Origin: Treponema sp. UBA7570
GTDB lineage: Bacteria; Spirochaetota; Spirochaetia; Treponematales; Treponemataceae
Reading direction: 5' to 3'
Assembly: GCA_002477955.1 (NCBI GenBank)
Contig: DLLE01000052.1
Coordinates: 97,823 to 120,348 of the forward strand
Length of the DNA stretch: 22,526 nt
The position numbers and the translations under genes are program-made. The number at the start of each line of letters is the position of its first letter. The first letter of the stretch is position 1. Below are positions 15,228 to 22,526 of the stretch, piece by piece. The notes under the pieces were generated by a model, which made no database searches, was not told where the DNA came from, and saw nothing but the letters and a program-made list of their open reading frames with translations.

Positions 15228-17987
15228 ATGAAAAGACTTTTTTTTGCTTTAGTTTGTGTTTTTGTTTCTTGTTTTTCTGTCTTTGCCCGTGGCGGATGCA
15301 TGAGCGGAACAAAGGGCGGTTTGAATGAAATACAGACGCGGTATTTTGATATTATTTTTCCTGACAGTTGTATGCAAACTGCTCAAAAAATTGCCGCTGT
15401 CTGCGATTCGTATTATGAGGAAATCGCTTCAGACTTTGGTTACGAGCCTTACCAGAGATTTCCTGTTTCGATAACTGACCAGGTTGAGGCGGTAAATGCC
15501 TATTTTTCGATGGCGCCGTACAATCAGATTGTTCTTTATGACACAGAAATGGATTACGAGCTTGATATGAACGAAAAAAGCGTAGAGGCAATGTTTTATC
15601 ATGAATTGGTTCATGCAGTTTCGCTCAATTCCAAATCTCCGTTTTGGCGGGGGATGTCGGTTTTTGCGGATTTTTTTACTCCGGCAGGAATTTCACTTAC
15701 TTCTTTTTGGTTTGAAGGAGCGGCAGTTGCTTTTGAAAGCCAGAAAAAAGGCGGAAGGCTGAACGATCCGTTCTTTACTCAAAAAATTGCTGCGGCAAAA
15801 CTAAAATCTCTCTCGGGCAAAAAAAAATTCCCTTCGTGGCGCGATGTTAGCGGAGCAAGGGATATTTTTCCGTACGGAAACGATGCGTATATTTTTGGCT
15901 CTCATTTTGCCAGATATTTGATTCAAAAATACGGAAAAGAAAAATATGCGCAGTTTTGGAAAAACGCTGGAAGCAAAACCGATTTTTCTTTTTGCGCCGG
16001 CATTTTTTATAAAACTTTTGGATTAAAACTTGACGAAGCCTGGAACGATTTTTACGAAAACCTTTGGGTTCCAAAAATCGACTTTGACGATTACAATGAA
16101 TTTATTTCTGCGGAAAATTCAGTTTTTTTTAAAGGCGGAAAAAAATCTCTTGTAAAAACGCTGGATTCTTTTTTTGACGGACAAACCGGCGAGTGGAAAA
16201 CTGTCTGGTTCGATTTTTTTTCAAACACGGTTTATCTTGATTCAAAAAAACTTTTTACTGCAAAAAATGTTCAAAAATTGCGTTTTTCAGATGACGGAAC
16301 GAAAATTTTTGTAAACAGGCTTGCCGGCAGTTCAAACATAAAAGTAGAAGATTTTGAATATGATTTAAAGTCCAAAAAAAAACAGAAAATTGAGCACAGC
16401 CGCGAAAATTTTGAAAAAACGCACGGTCTGATTCCTGTAAAAAACGGTCTTTCCTGGAGCCTTTTGTACGAGGATCAAAAAGGAAGAAAGGCTGAATGGA
16501 CGTTCGGCGATAGAATTATTCACAACGTTCATTTTGAAAAGGAAGAAAACTGCGTTCTAAGTTTTGTCTTTGTCTGGGCAAAAATGGAAAGCCAGAGCCT
16601 TGCACGGCTTGGAAAAATTTTTATTGATAAAAATACATTGAATGCAAGAATTGAGTTGCTTTCAAAAGACAGCGCTGTGTTTTTTATCGAGGCTGTGCCT
16701 TGCAAAGACGGTTTTTTAGTCATAAACGAAGAATACGATTCAAATCCGCTGCACTTTGTAAAAATTGACAAAAATGACTGGCAGGAATTTGTTCCGGTTG
16801 AGAGTAAAATACTTCCTGAGCAAAACATTTTTTTTGAAAAGTCGGATTTTTCTGAAAAAACAGAAGCTTTTGAACCGGAAAGCCGTGAAAATTTTTTGAC
16901 AGAAGAAAAGTTTGAGAAAACAAAATACAGTCCGGCAAAATATTTTTTTAACGGCGCTTTTCTTCCTGTTGGAACAGCAAAAACTTATAATCACGATTTT
17001 GAAATTGACGATGACTTTATTTGGGGCGCAACTTTTATAACTTCGACTCCGTGGACAGATAAAATTACGGTTTTGTCGGCAGGTTTTGATTTGCTTTTGC
17101 AGCATTTTGCCCTGGAAGGTTCAATTTCAGGGGGAAATGACTGTTTTAATTATGCTTTCTGCGGAGATGTTTGTTTTGATTCTTCTGGATTTAAGAATTC
17201 ATATTTAAATTCGGCTGTCACAAAGGTTTTTTGGCAGGGATTTTATTCAATTTTTTCGTCTGGACTTAGTTTTACCTGGGTTTCTGGAACTGAAAAAACA
17301 TCTTCTGAAGGAAAAATTCTGGTTGACGGAAAAACAGAAACTGATGAATATCGGCGCACTGGAAATTCAGTTGACGGAAAAATATTCCTGAATTTTTCGA
17401 CTGTCCGAAGTTTTGGTCCTAAACATTCTCAAAAAACTGGATTTTATTTTAAGCCCTTTGTCGATTTTGAGAAAACTGCAATTTCGTACGATTTTGATTG
17501 TTTTGGAAAAATTTATGATGAAAATGAAAAATATTTGAATTGCGGGACGGAAACTCAAATTTTTGTTCCGTTTTTTCTTCCTGTTAAGCTGAAAGCCGCA
17601 ATTTTTCCTTCTAAAAAATATTTTGCTTCCGGGGATGCTTGCATTGAGCTTTTTTCGCATGAAATTCAAAAAGGAATTCCGGCAGTTTCGGTTTATGTCC
17701 AGCATTTTGCCTTAAAAATGTCATATTCCGCAAATGTAAAATATGAACCGGAAGAGTTTTTTGCTGTAAAACGCACCTTTAAGATTGCAGAGAAACTAAA
17801 ATACGAAGATTTTTCGGACAGTCTGGGTTTTTCCGGAGAAATTACTTTTGCTCCAAATACGAGTTATTTTGCTTCATCTTCAAGTAATTTTACTCTCGGC
17901 GCTTACATAAATTATTTGTTGAGAACAGATAAAAATTCAAAATGGAAAGCCGGTTTTTATGCGGTTTTTTCAAATATTGCGTGGTAA
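15228..17987 (+). CDS. Exported gluzincin-type metallopeptidase joined to a probable outer-membrane barrel
   Basis: 919 residues. Residues 1-20 are a signal peptide (KR, hydrophobic core, cut near VFA); Cys15 makes a lipoprotein reading possible but less likely. Residues 35-290 form a peptidase-MA-like domain with the zinc motif HELVH at 125-129 and a downstream WFEGAAVAFE whose Glu163 suits the third zinc ligand of gluzincins. Residues of about 310-560 hold short repeats such as LRFSDDGTKIFVNR that suggest a TolB/PD40-like propeller. From about 590 to the end there are many alternating aromatic strands separated by Gly/Asn turns, and the chain stops in FYAVFSNIAW, an aromatic end as in outer-membrane barrel proteins. 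So a periplasmic or surface protease tied to the outer membrane is inferred. Weak ribosome-binding site; it follows hexokinase by 22 bp. Substrate unknown. Confidence 0.75.
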   Translation: MKRLFFALVCVFVSCFSVFARGGCMSGTKGGLNEIQTRYFDIIFPDSCMQTAQKIAAVCDSYYEEIASDFGYEPYQRFPVSITDQVEAVNAYFSMAPYNQIVLYDTEMDYELDMNEKSVEAMFYHELVHAVSLNSKSPFWRGMSVFADFFTPAGISLTSFWFEGAAVAFESQKKGGRLNDPFFTQKIAAAKLKSLSGKKKFPSWRDVSGARDIFPYGNDAYIFGSHFARYLIQKYGKEKYAQFWKNAGSKTDFSFCAGIFYKTFGLKLDEAWNDFYENLWVPKIDFDDYNEFISAENSVFFKGGKKSLVKTLDSFFDGQTGEWKTVWFDFFSNTVYLDSKKLFTAKNVQKLRFSDDGTKIFVNRLAGSSNIKVEDFEYDLKSKKKQKIEHSRENFEKTHGLIPVKNGLSWSLLYEDQKGRKAEWTFGDRIIHNVHFEKEENCVLSFVFVWAKMESQSLARLGKIFIDKNTLNARIELLSKDSAVFFIEAVPCKDGFLVINEEYDSNPLHFVKIDKNDWQEFVPVESKILPEQNIFFEKSDFSEKTEAFEPESRENFLTEEKFEKTKYSPAKYFFNGAFLPVGTAKTYNHDFEIDDDFIWGATFITSTPWTDKITVLSAGFDLLLQHFALEGSISGGNDCFNYAFCGDVCFDSSGFKNSYLNSAVTKVFWQGFYSIFSSGLSFTWVSGTEKTSSEGKILVDGKTETDEYRRTGNSVDGKIFLNFSTVRSFGPKHSQKTGFYFKPFVDFEKTAISYDFDCFGKIYDENEKYLNCGTETQIFVPFFLPVKLKAAIFPSKKYFASGDACIELFSHEIQKGIPAVSVYVQHFALKMSYSANVKYEPEEFFAVKRTFKIAEKLKYEDFSDSLGFSGEITFAPNTSYFASSSSNFTLGAYINYLLRTDKNSKWKAGFYAVFSNIAW

Positions 17988-18005
17988 TAAAAAATAAGTT
18001 AAACT

Positions 18006-18031
18006 TAAAGCATTGGATTGTCTGCCAAAAA
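18006..18031 (+). promoter_or_regulatory. Weak sigma-28-like promoter candidate upstream of flbB
   Basis: TAAA (18006-18009), 14 nt, GCCAAAAA (18024-18031). The known flagellar sigma-28 pattern is TAAA-N15-GCCGATAA, so spacing is one base short and the -10 has two mismatches. I see no better promoter in 17988-18124. Confidence 0.22.
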
Positions 18032-18124
18032 ATATGCGAATTGAATTTATTTTATTGGGCAGCGGCATTTTTATATTTTAAAAAGAATTAAAAAATCAAA
18101 AATAAGTGATTTTGGGCGGGGAAA

Positions 18125-18754
18125 ATGGCAAGAAGTCGTGGAGTCGGAAAGTCAATAGCATTGCTTTTTTTAATTTTGGCAATTATTCTTGGCGGACTTT
18201 TGTGGTTTGATTATCTTGGAATAATCAAGGCAAAGTCTATTTTTGCTCCGGTTTATAAACTTTTTGGACTTCAGCCTCAGACTTCTGTTTCTGCGACTTC
18301 ATCAAAGCCGTTGCAGGCAAATTTAGAAGACGACAGGCTTGCAAAAAGGCTTGAAGCCCTCGAAATTCGCAGTCAGGAACTCGACAAAAGAGAATCGGAC
18401 ATTGCACGCTCAGAAACCGCAAACGAGGCGATTGCGCGCGAACTGGAAGACAGGCAAAAATCTCAAGAAGAAAGAGAAAAAACATTCAACAATGAGGTCA
18501 AAAAGTACGATGATAGAAATACAAACATCGAACAAATTTCGACCTATTTGCAGAATATGCCGCCAAAAACGGCAGTTGAGCAGCTTCTCGGAATGGACGA
18601 TCAGGATATAATCGACATTTTCCGAAAAACAGATGCCCAGGCGTTAGCTTCAAACACTGTCTCTATGACTTCTGTATGGCTTATGAATATGCCTTCGGAA
18701 AGAGCTGCTATAATTCAGCGAAAAATGGCGAGCAAGCCGGAAAAACTCGACTGA
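18125..18754 (+). CDS. flbB: Flagellar collar/stator scaffold protein FlbB (MotE-like)
   Basis: In Borrelia, FlbB is an inner-membrane protein on which the periplasmic collar of the flagellar motor assembles and which helps to place the stators. Here 209 residues: a basic N-terminus, one membrane span (about 11-32), a charged coiled coil (about 65-130, with repeats such as LAKRLEALEIRSQELDKRE) and a C-terminal MotE/MgtE-N-like domain (about 143-205, MPPKTAVEQLLGMDDQDI and LMNMPSERAAII). The position just before fliK, flgD and flgE is the one it has in the Borrelia motility operon and supports the call. GGGCGGGG ahead of the ATG is a good though G-rich ribosome-binding region. It lies 137 bp after the metallopeptidase gene, the largest gap in this part, so the flagellar transcript may begin here. 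Confidence 0.85.
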   Translation: MARSRGVGKSIALLFLILAIILGGLLWFDYLGIIKAKSIFAPVYKLFGLQPQTSVSATSSKPLQANLEDDRLAKRLEALEIRSQELDKRESDIARSETANEAIARELEDRQKSQEEREKTFNNEVKKYDDRNTNIEQISTYLQNMPPKTAVEQLLGMDDQDIIDIFRKTDAQALASNTVSMTSVWLMNMPSERAAIIQRKMASKPEKLD

Positions 18755-18757
18755 GCC

Positions 18758-18779
18758 TGCCTTTTTATCTAAAAAGGCA
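18758..18779 (+). other. Intercistronic hairpin between flbB and fliK
   Basis: TGCCTTTTT (18758-18766) pairs with 18771-18779 around a 4-nt loop. No T run follows at once, so it may stabilise or process the mRNA or give partial termination. Confidence 0.45.
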
Positions 18780-18828
18780 AAAATCGGAACTTTTTTAGGT
18801 GTTTGATTTACGACCGGAGGTTCTGATT

Positions 18829-20199
18829 ATGCAGGGCATTCAACTTGATTCTTTTGTGCCTCAAATTCAGACAAAGCAAATCTCTGCCCAAAAATTTTCT
18901 GGAGAAGGCGAATCGTTTTTAGAAATGGTTCATTCTCAGCAGAGCAAAATCAAAGAAACTTCAAAAGAAAAAAGCTTAGGTTTGAGGGCGGATTCTGATT
19001 CTGAAAAAGACGAAAAACTCGAAAAATCTGAAAAATCTTCGTCAGAAAACAAAAATGCAGAAAATGCAGTTCTGGCTTTGCTAAAAAATTCTCAACCAGA
19101 AGAAATTCCTGCCGAAAAAATAGATTTAACTGACGAGCTAAAAAATCTTTCGCTCAAAGATTCTCTTGAATTTGAAAAAACTGAAAAAAATCAAATTTCT
19201 CAGAAGCAATTCAAATGGCTGAAAACTCCTGTTGTAAAAAATATTTCAGAAACAGACGAAATTGAAGAAATGTCTTCCGAGGATTTTGCGGAACTTATCG
19301 ACAGTGCCATTGAATTTATTCCGGGACAAGCAAGCGACGAGGAACTTTTGGAAAAAGCGCAGAATCTTGCCTTAAAAGATCCTGAAATGTTTCTTAAAAA
19401 CGCGGAAAATCTTTCAGAAATTCAGGGTGAAACGGTTGTTTTGAACGAAGAATTGAAATTTTCTAAAAATAATTCACAACTTTCTGATGAAAACAAAGAA
19501 AACTTAAAACAGACAAAAAAATCTGCAAAAATTCAGGTGACTGATTTGCGGACAGAAAAAATCGATTCAAAATCCGCTGAAATTCAGGTTGAAAAAACAA
19601 AAGAACGCAAGGATTTTAATCTTGCTTATAAAAAGCAGAACGAAAATACCGTTCAGATTACAATGGATTTTTCGAATTCTGTAAATCAGAACATAACTGC
19701 TTCTGACACTCAGAGCGCCGCTGCAAACGGGTCAACTTTTCAAAATATGCTTTCAAATGCAATTCAGGCAAATGCGCCGGATTTTGTAAAGGCAGGAAAT
19801 ATCGTTTTGCGCGACAATAATACCGGAAGCATAAATCTTGTAATGCATCCGGAAAAACTCGGAAATGTAAAAATCGCCTTAAATCTTTCGGACAAAACAG
19901 TTTCGGCTTCGATAACTGTTCACTCGCAGGAAGCTTATAATGCTGTAAAAGACAGTATTGCCGCTCTTAAAAATGCTTTTGCCGGCAGTGGCTTCGAAAC
20001 CGGAGAATTCAACTTGAATTTTGCAAACCAGGGCGGTCAGTTTGCGCAAAATCACGAACAAAATTCACAAAACGGACAGTCGCAGTTTTTTGCAAACCGG
20101 GTTTATTCAGAATATACAGCGGACGGAGGGGCACTTGCTGATGAGAAAGTTGCCCGCTACGTTGAGAATAACAGTTATGCTGTGAATATTGTTGCATAA
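18829..20199 (+). CDS. fliK: Flagellar hook-length control protein FliK
   Basis: Exported molecular ruler that measures the hook and switches the export apparatus from hook to filament proteins. 456 residues. Most of the protein (1-320) is polar, Lys/Glu/Ser-rich and without clear domains, as usual for FliK. The C-terminal domain (about 335-420) shows the Flg_hook pattern: GSINLVMHPEKLGNVKIAL, then VSASITVHSQEAYNAVKDSIAALKNAFAGSGFETG. The tail is Gln/Asn-rich. ATG at 18829 is chosen because GGAGG (18816-18820) lies 8 nt ahead; the upstream GTG at 18799 would place this site inside the gene. It corresponds to flbC of Borrelia and to the gene just before flgD in T. pallidum by position. The low-complexity N-terminus varies freely between species, so annotation by simple similarity could miss it. 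Confidence 0.9.
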   Translation: MQGIQLDSFVPQIQTKQISAQKFSGEGESFLEMVHSQQSKIKETSKEKSLGLRADSDSEKDEKLEKSEKSSSENKNAENAVLALLKNSQPEEIPAEKIDLTDELKNLSLKDSLEFEKTEKNQISQKQFKWLKTPVVKNISETDEIEEMSSEDFAELIDSAIEFIPGQASDEELLEKAQNLALKDPEMFLKNAENLSEIQGETVVLNEELKFSKNNSQLSDENKENLKQTKKSAKIQVTDLRTEKIDSKSAEIQVEKTKERKDFNLAYKKQNENTVQITMDFSNSVNQNITASDTQSAAANGSTFQNMLSNAIQANAPDFVKAGNIVLRDNNTGSINLVMHPEKLGNVKIALNLSDKTVSASITVHSQEAYNAVKDSIAALKNAFAGSGFETGEFNLNFANQGGQFAQNHEQNSQNGQSQFFANRVYSEYTADGGALADEKVARYVENNSYAVNIVA

Positions 20200-20286
20200 T
20201 TGCTGCTGATTTTTACAAAAAACTAAACTGAAGAAAAATTTTGCCGAAAAATTTTATAAATGCTTGCAGAAAGCTGGGAGAAAAAA

Positions 20287-20727
20287 ATGAGTTTTACAAC
20301 AACAATGAATGCGACAGAAAAGTTTCAGATTCAAAATGCAGTTGATTCATTTAACAAAACTTTGACTGTAAACGGTCGTAAAACCAGTAACGAATTAGGA
20401 AAAGATGATTTTTTGAAGATTCTGATTGCTCAGCTTTCAAATCAGGATCCGACAAATCCTCTTGAAAATACAGACTTTATTGCTCAGATGGCGCAATTTA
20501 GTTCTTTGGAACAGATGACGAATATGAGCCAGGGCTTTGAAAAAATGGCAGGACTTATCAATTCCAGCGAAGCCCAGTCAATGCTCGGAAAAACAGTTGA
20601 GGTTGAAGCGGGCGATGTTGCGGTAAAAGGTCAGGTTGAGGCGGCAACAAGAGGAAGTCAGCCGCAGGTTCTTGTAAACGGCATGTATTATAGCATGGAT
20701 AAGATAAAAGCAATTTACGGCATTTAA
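20287..20727 (+). CDS. flgD: Flagellar hook-assembly (hook cap) protein FlgD
   Basis: Forms the scaffold cap on which hook subunits polymerise. 146 residues, the short form. The diagnostic N-terminal part is at about 36-80: LGKDDFLKILIAQLSNQDP, then NPLENTDFIAQMAQFSSLEQM. The C-terminal part (about 100-146, SMLGKTVEVEAGDVAVKGQV to MDKIKAIYGI) is a small beta domain; the FlgD Ig-like/Tudor pair of enteric bacteria is absent, as in other spirochaetes. ATG at 20287 has GGGAG (20276-20280) 6 nt ahead and is preferred to the ATG at 20260, which lacks one. The gap to fliK is 87 bp and to flgE 80 bp, rather wide for this operon. Confidence 0.95.
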   Translation: MSFTTTMNATEKFQIQNAVDSFNKTLTVNGRKTSNELGKDDFLKILIAQLSNQDPTNPLENTDFIAQMAQFSSLEQMTNMSQGFEKMAGLINSSEAQSMLGKTVEVEAGDVAVKGQVEAATRGSQPQVLVNGMYYSMDKIKAIYGI

Positions 20728-20767
20728 TGCCAGTTTTTACGGTTGCACAATAAAAAAATTAAATAAC

Positions 20768-20789
20768 TGTACCAACCTTTGACGGTACA
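20768..20789 (+). other. Short hairpin ahead of the flgE ribosome-binding site
   Basis: TGTACC (20768-20773) pairs with GGTACA (20784-20789), 10-nt loop, ending 6 nt before GAGGG. Could affect flgE translation or mRNA processing; weak. Confidence 0.3.
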
Positions 20790-20807
20790 TTGAACGAGGG
20801 TAGATAT

Positions 20808-22199
20808 ATGATGAGATCACTTTATTCGGGCGTTTCTGGCCTTCAGAACCACCAGACGAGAATGGATGTAATCGGTAACAACGTTTCCAACGTAAACACA
20901 ACAGGTTTTAAACGCGGCCGTGTTAATTTTCAGGACATGATAAGCCAGCAGATGGCCGGAGCTGCAAAACCGACAGAAGAAAAGGGCGGTGTAAATCCTA
21001 AGGAGGTCGGTCTTGGAATGACAGTTGCTTCAATCGACACTGTATTTACACAGGGAAATCTTCAGTCAACAGGAATTGCAACAGACCTTGCCATTCAGGG
21101 AAACGGCTTCTTCCTCGAAAAAAACGGTGAAAAATCATACTACACTCGTGCCGGAGCTTTTTCTCTCGACAGCGATGGAACTCTCGTAAATCCGGCAAAC
21201 GGTTTTAAAGTACAGGGATATATGGCCCGCGAGATTAACGGCGAAATGGTTCTCCAGACATCTGCCACACCGGAAGACCTTGTAATTCCTGTAGGCTCAA
21301 AAGATCCTGCAAAGGCAACCGCTTCTGTAAAATATGCTTGCAACCTTAACAAAAATACGCCAGAAATTCAGGAAGGAGCTAATGCGGCTGACATTGCAAA
21401 GGGAACTTGGTCAATCGAAGAAAAAGTTTATGACAGTTTCGGAAATACACACCTTCTTACAATTAATCTTACCCGCGTTCCTGGAGTGCCAAATCAATGG
21501 CGTGCAGAAGTGAATGTTGATGCAAATAATGCCGACTTTACTCAGACTCGCGTTGGACTTGGAACAACAGACGGAGTTGGCAATACTTTTCTTGTAAATT
21601 TCGATAATACTGGAACTCTCCAGTCAGTAACAGACGAAGCTGGAAATCTTACAAATCCTACGGGCGAAGTAATCCTTCAGGCAAGTTACACTGTACCTGG
21701 AGCAAATCCAAACGAAGATGGAACTCCATACCGTCAGACAATGGATATTAATCTCGGAACAATTGGCAGCCAGAAAAATACCATTACGCAGAGCGCTTCT
21801 CCTTCATCAACAAAGGCTTTCTTTCAGGACGGCTACACGATGGGTTATCTTGAAAACTTCAAAATCGATTCGTCAGGAATTATTACAGGAGTTTATTCAA
21901 ACGGTTCTAGCCGCACAATAGGACAGCTTGCATTGGCAACTTTTTCAAATCAGAATGGACTTGAAAAAGCTGGTGAAAATACTTATGTAGAAAGTAATAA
22001 CTCAGGTCTTGCTAACATCGGTATTTCGGGAATTGCCGGAAAAGGCAGTCTTCTTGCTGGGGCGCTCGAAATGTCAAACGTAGACCTTTCAGAACAGTTT
22101 ACCGATATGATTGTTACACAGCGTGGCTTCCAGTCAAATGCAAAAACTATTCAGACTGCTGATACCTTGCTCGAAACAGTTCTTTCTCTTAAACGCTAG
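20808..22199 (+). CDS. flgE: Flagellar hook protein FlgE with lysinoalanine cross-link residues
   Basis: Subunit of the periplasmic flagellar hook. 463 residues. N-terminal coiled D0 part: MMRSLYSGVSGLQNHQTRMD, then GNNVSNVNTTGFK; middle domains with GNGFFLEKNGEKSYYTRAGAFSLD; C-terminal LLAGALEMSNVDLSEQF and GFQSNAKTIQTADTLL, the matching D0 helix. Counting from ATG 20808, Lys165 and Cys178 (in VGSKDP and KYACNLN) are exactly the pair known to form the inter-subunit lysinoalanine cross-link in T. denticola FlgE, which is needed for motility of spirochaetes. GAGGG (20796-20800) is 7 nt before this ATG; a TTG at 20790 is not supported and the ATG at 20811 would shift the numbering. A strong terminator follows, so this is the last gene of the transcript, unlike the long spirochaete motility operon. 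Confidence 0.97.
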   Translation: MMRSLYSGVSGLQNHQTRMDVIGNNVSNVNTTGFKRGRVNFQDMISQQMAGAAKPTEEKGGVNPKEVGLGMTVASIDTVFTQGNLQSTGIATDLAIQGNGFFLEKNGEKSYYTRAGAFSLDSDGTLVNPANGFKVQGYMAREINGEMVLQTSATPEDLVIPVGSKDPAKATASVKYACNLNKNTPEIQEGANAADIAKGTWSIEEKVYDSFGNTHLLTINLTRVPGVPNQWRAEVNVDANNADFTQTRVGLGTTDGVGNTFLVNFDNTGTLQSVTDEAGNLTNPTGEVILQASYTVPGANPNEDGTPYRQTMDINLGTIGSQKNTITQSASPSSTKAFFQDGYTMGYLENFKIDSSGIITGVYSNGSSRTIGQLALATFSNQNGLEKAGENTYVESNNSGLANIGISGIAGKGSLLAGALEMSNVDLSEQFTDMIVTQRGFQSNAKTIQTADTLLETVLSLKR

Positions 22200-22222
22200 C
22201 AATAAATAATTAAAAATCATAG

Positions 22223-22269
22223 GGCTGTCCTTGATGAAGTTTTATAGCTTTTAGGACAGCCTTTTTTTT
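22223..22269 (+). terminator. Intrinsic terminator after flgE
   Basis: GGCTGTCCT (22223-22231) pairs with AGGACAGCC (22253-22261), 21-nt loop, followed by eight T. It ends the flbB-fliK-flgD-flgE transcript. Confidence 0.88.
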
Positions 22270-22270
22270 A

Positions 22271-22357
22271 TGCAGGCGGATGCATTCGCTGACGGCGGTG
22301 TCCTTGCCACCTTTTCGCCTGTTGGCGCGCTCATTACGCTTCGAATCCTGTACGGTC
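22271..22357. other. G+C-rich non-coding stretch between two opposed terminators
   Basis: Richer in G+C than anything nearby and lying between the flgE terminator and the tRNA terminator. It has AGGCG/CGCCT (22274-22278 with 22316-22320) and smaller pairs. Frames through it give short arginine/serine-rich peptides without a start signal. It may be a dispersed repeat or a gene relic. No other copy is in the window. Confidence 0.3.
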
Positions 22358-22382
22358 TTTTTTCTGTATTTTCGTTTAAAAT

Positions 22383-22413
22383 AAAAAAAGCCTTACTGTA
22401 TTTAGCAAGACTT
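22383..22413 (-). terminator. Terminator of the tRNA transcript
   Basis: Read on the minus strand: 10-bp stem (22404-22413 with 22388-22397, two G-U pairs), 6-nt loop, followed by a run of T (A on the plus strand, 22383-22389). It begins 3 nt after the tRNA-Pro gene. Confidence 0.8.
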
Positions 22414-22415
22414 AA

Positions 22416-22488
22416 TCGGGATGACAGGATTCGAACCTGCGACATCTTGGTCCCAAACCAAGCGCGCTACCAGCTGCGCTACATCCCG
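22416..22488 (-). tRNA. tRNA-Pro (anticodon UGG)
   Basis: Full 73-nt cloverleaf on the minus strand. The acceptor stem CGGGATG pairs with CATCCCG with discriminator A; D arm GCGC/GCGC; anticodon stem CTTGG/CCAAG with loop TTTGGGA, so anticodon TGG; 5-nt variable region; T arm GCAGG-TTCGAAT-CCTGT. The CCA end is not encoded. A second tRNA lies 16 bp upstream on the same strand and the pair is closed by a terminator. Confidence 0.96.
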
Positions 22489-22504
22489 TAACTATAAAAA
22501 AGAA

Positions 22505-22526
22505 TGGGCACTGAGAGACTCGAACT
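22505..22526 (-). tRNA. Partial tRNA, 3' end only (cut by window edge)
   Basis: On the minus strand: end of a T arm (AG-TTCGAGT-CTCTC), acceptor 3' half AGTGCCC and discriminator A at 22505. The anticodon lies beyond the window, so the amino acid is unknown; its 5' acceptor half should read GGGCACT. Confidence 0.8.

Noticed and set aside
22251..22445. Minus-strand open frame of 64 codons (starts MSQVRILSSRL)
   Set aside because: Its beginning is a translation of the tRNA-Pro gene T arm and acceptor stem, it crosses the tRNA terminator, and it has no ribosome-binding site.
1..22526. CRISPR arrays, transposases, phage genes
   Set aside because: No regularly spaced repeats, no transposase or integrase motifs and no phage proteins were found on either strand.

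Overview
This window looks like chromosomal DNA of a spirochaete, most likely a free-living or gut-type Treponema. The main reasons are a FlbB-FliK-FlgD-FlgE block in the order of the spirochaete motility operon, a hook protein with Lys165 and Cys178 (the residues that form the lysinoalanine cross-link in Treponema denticola FlgE), a eukaryote-type hexokinase as in T. pallidum, and generally A+T-rich, Lys/Asn/Phe-rich genes. I see no insertion sequence, prophage, CRISPR array or plasmid function. The species cannot be fixed from the window alone.

Layout. (1) 1-753 is the 3' end of gltX. It converges on a bifunctional adhE (906-3521, minus), with two stacked hairpins between them. (2) 3522-4062 is the regulatory centre of the window: a long structured leader for adhE, a perfect 11+1+11 bp palindrome, and a textbook sigma-54 (-24/-12) promoter reading into a gene for a small sigma-70-family factor. 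(3) 4063-9341 is a rightward run: sigma factor, membrane-anchored divergent polysaccharide deacetylase (YibQ type), tsaD, tyrA, apt and a GNAT acetyltransferase, closed by a bidirectional terminator. (4) 9383-13651 is a leftward run of separate units: a uracil-type NCS2 permease, a small abundant-looking lipoprotein with its own terminator, and a PcrA/UvrD helicase. (5) After a G+C-rich structured intergenic element come a probably leaderless hexokinase gene and a 919-residue exported protein that joins a gluzincin metallopeptidase domain to a propeller-like middle and a probable outer-membrane barrel. (6) 18125-22199 carries flbB, fliK, flgD and flgE. (7) A strong terminator follows flgE, then a G+C-rich non-coding stretch, a tRNA-Pro(UGG) gene on the minus strand and the 3' end of a second tRNA cut by the window edge.

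How it fits together. Hexokinase and AdhE suggest sugar fermentation with ethanol as a product. Apt and the uracil-type permease suggest nucleobase salvage. TyrA indicates tyrosine synthesis. The flagellar genes build the periplasmic hook and the collar/stator scaffold. The most notable regulatory inference is a sigma-54 to sigma-70-family cascade like the RpoN-RpoS pathway of Borrelia, with a palindrome at the distance expected for an enhancer site. That palindrome also lies across a possible adhE promoter, so it could serve either gene.
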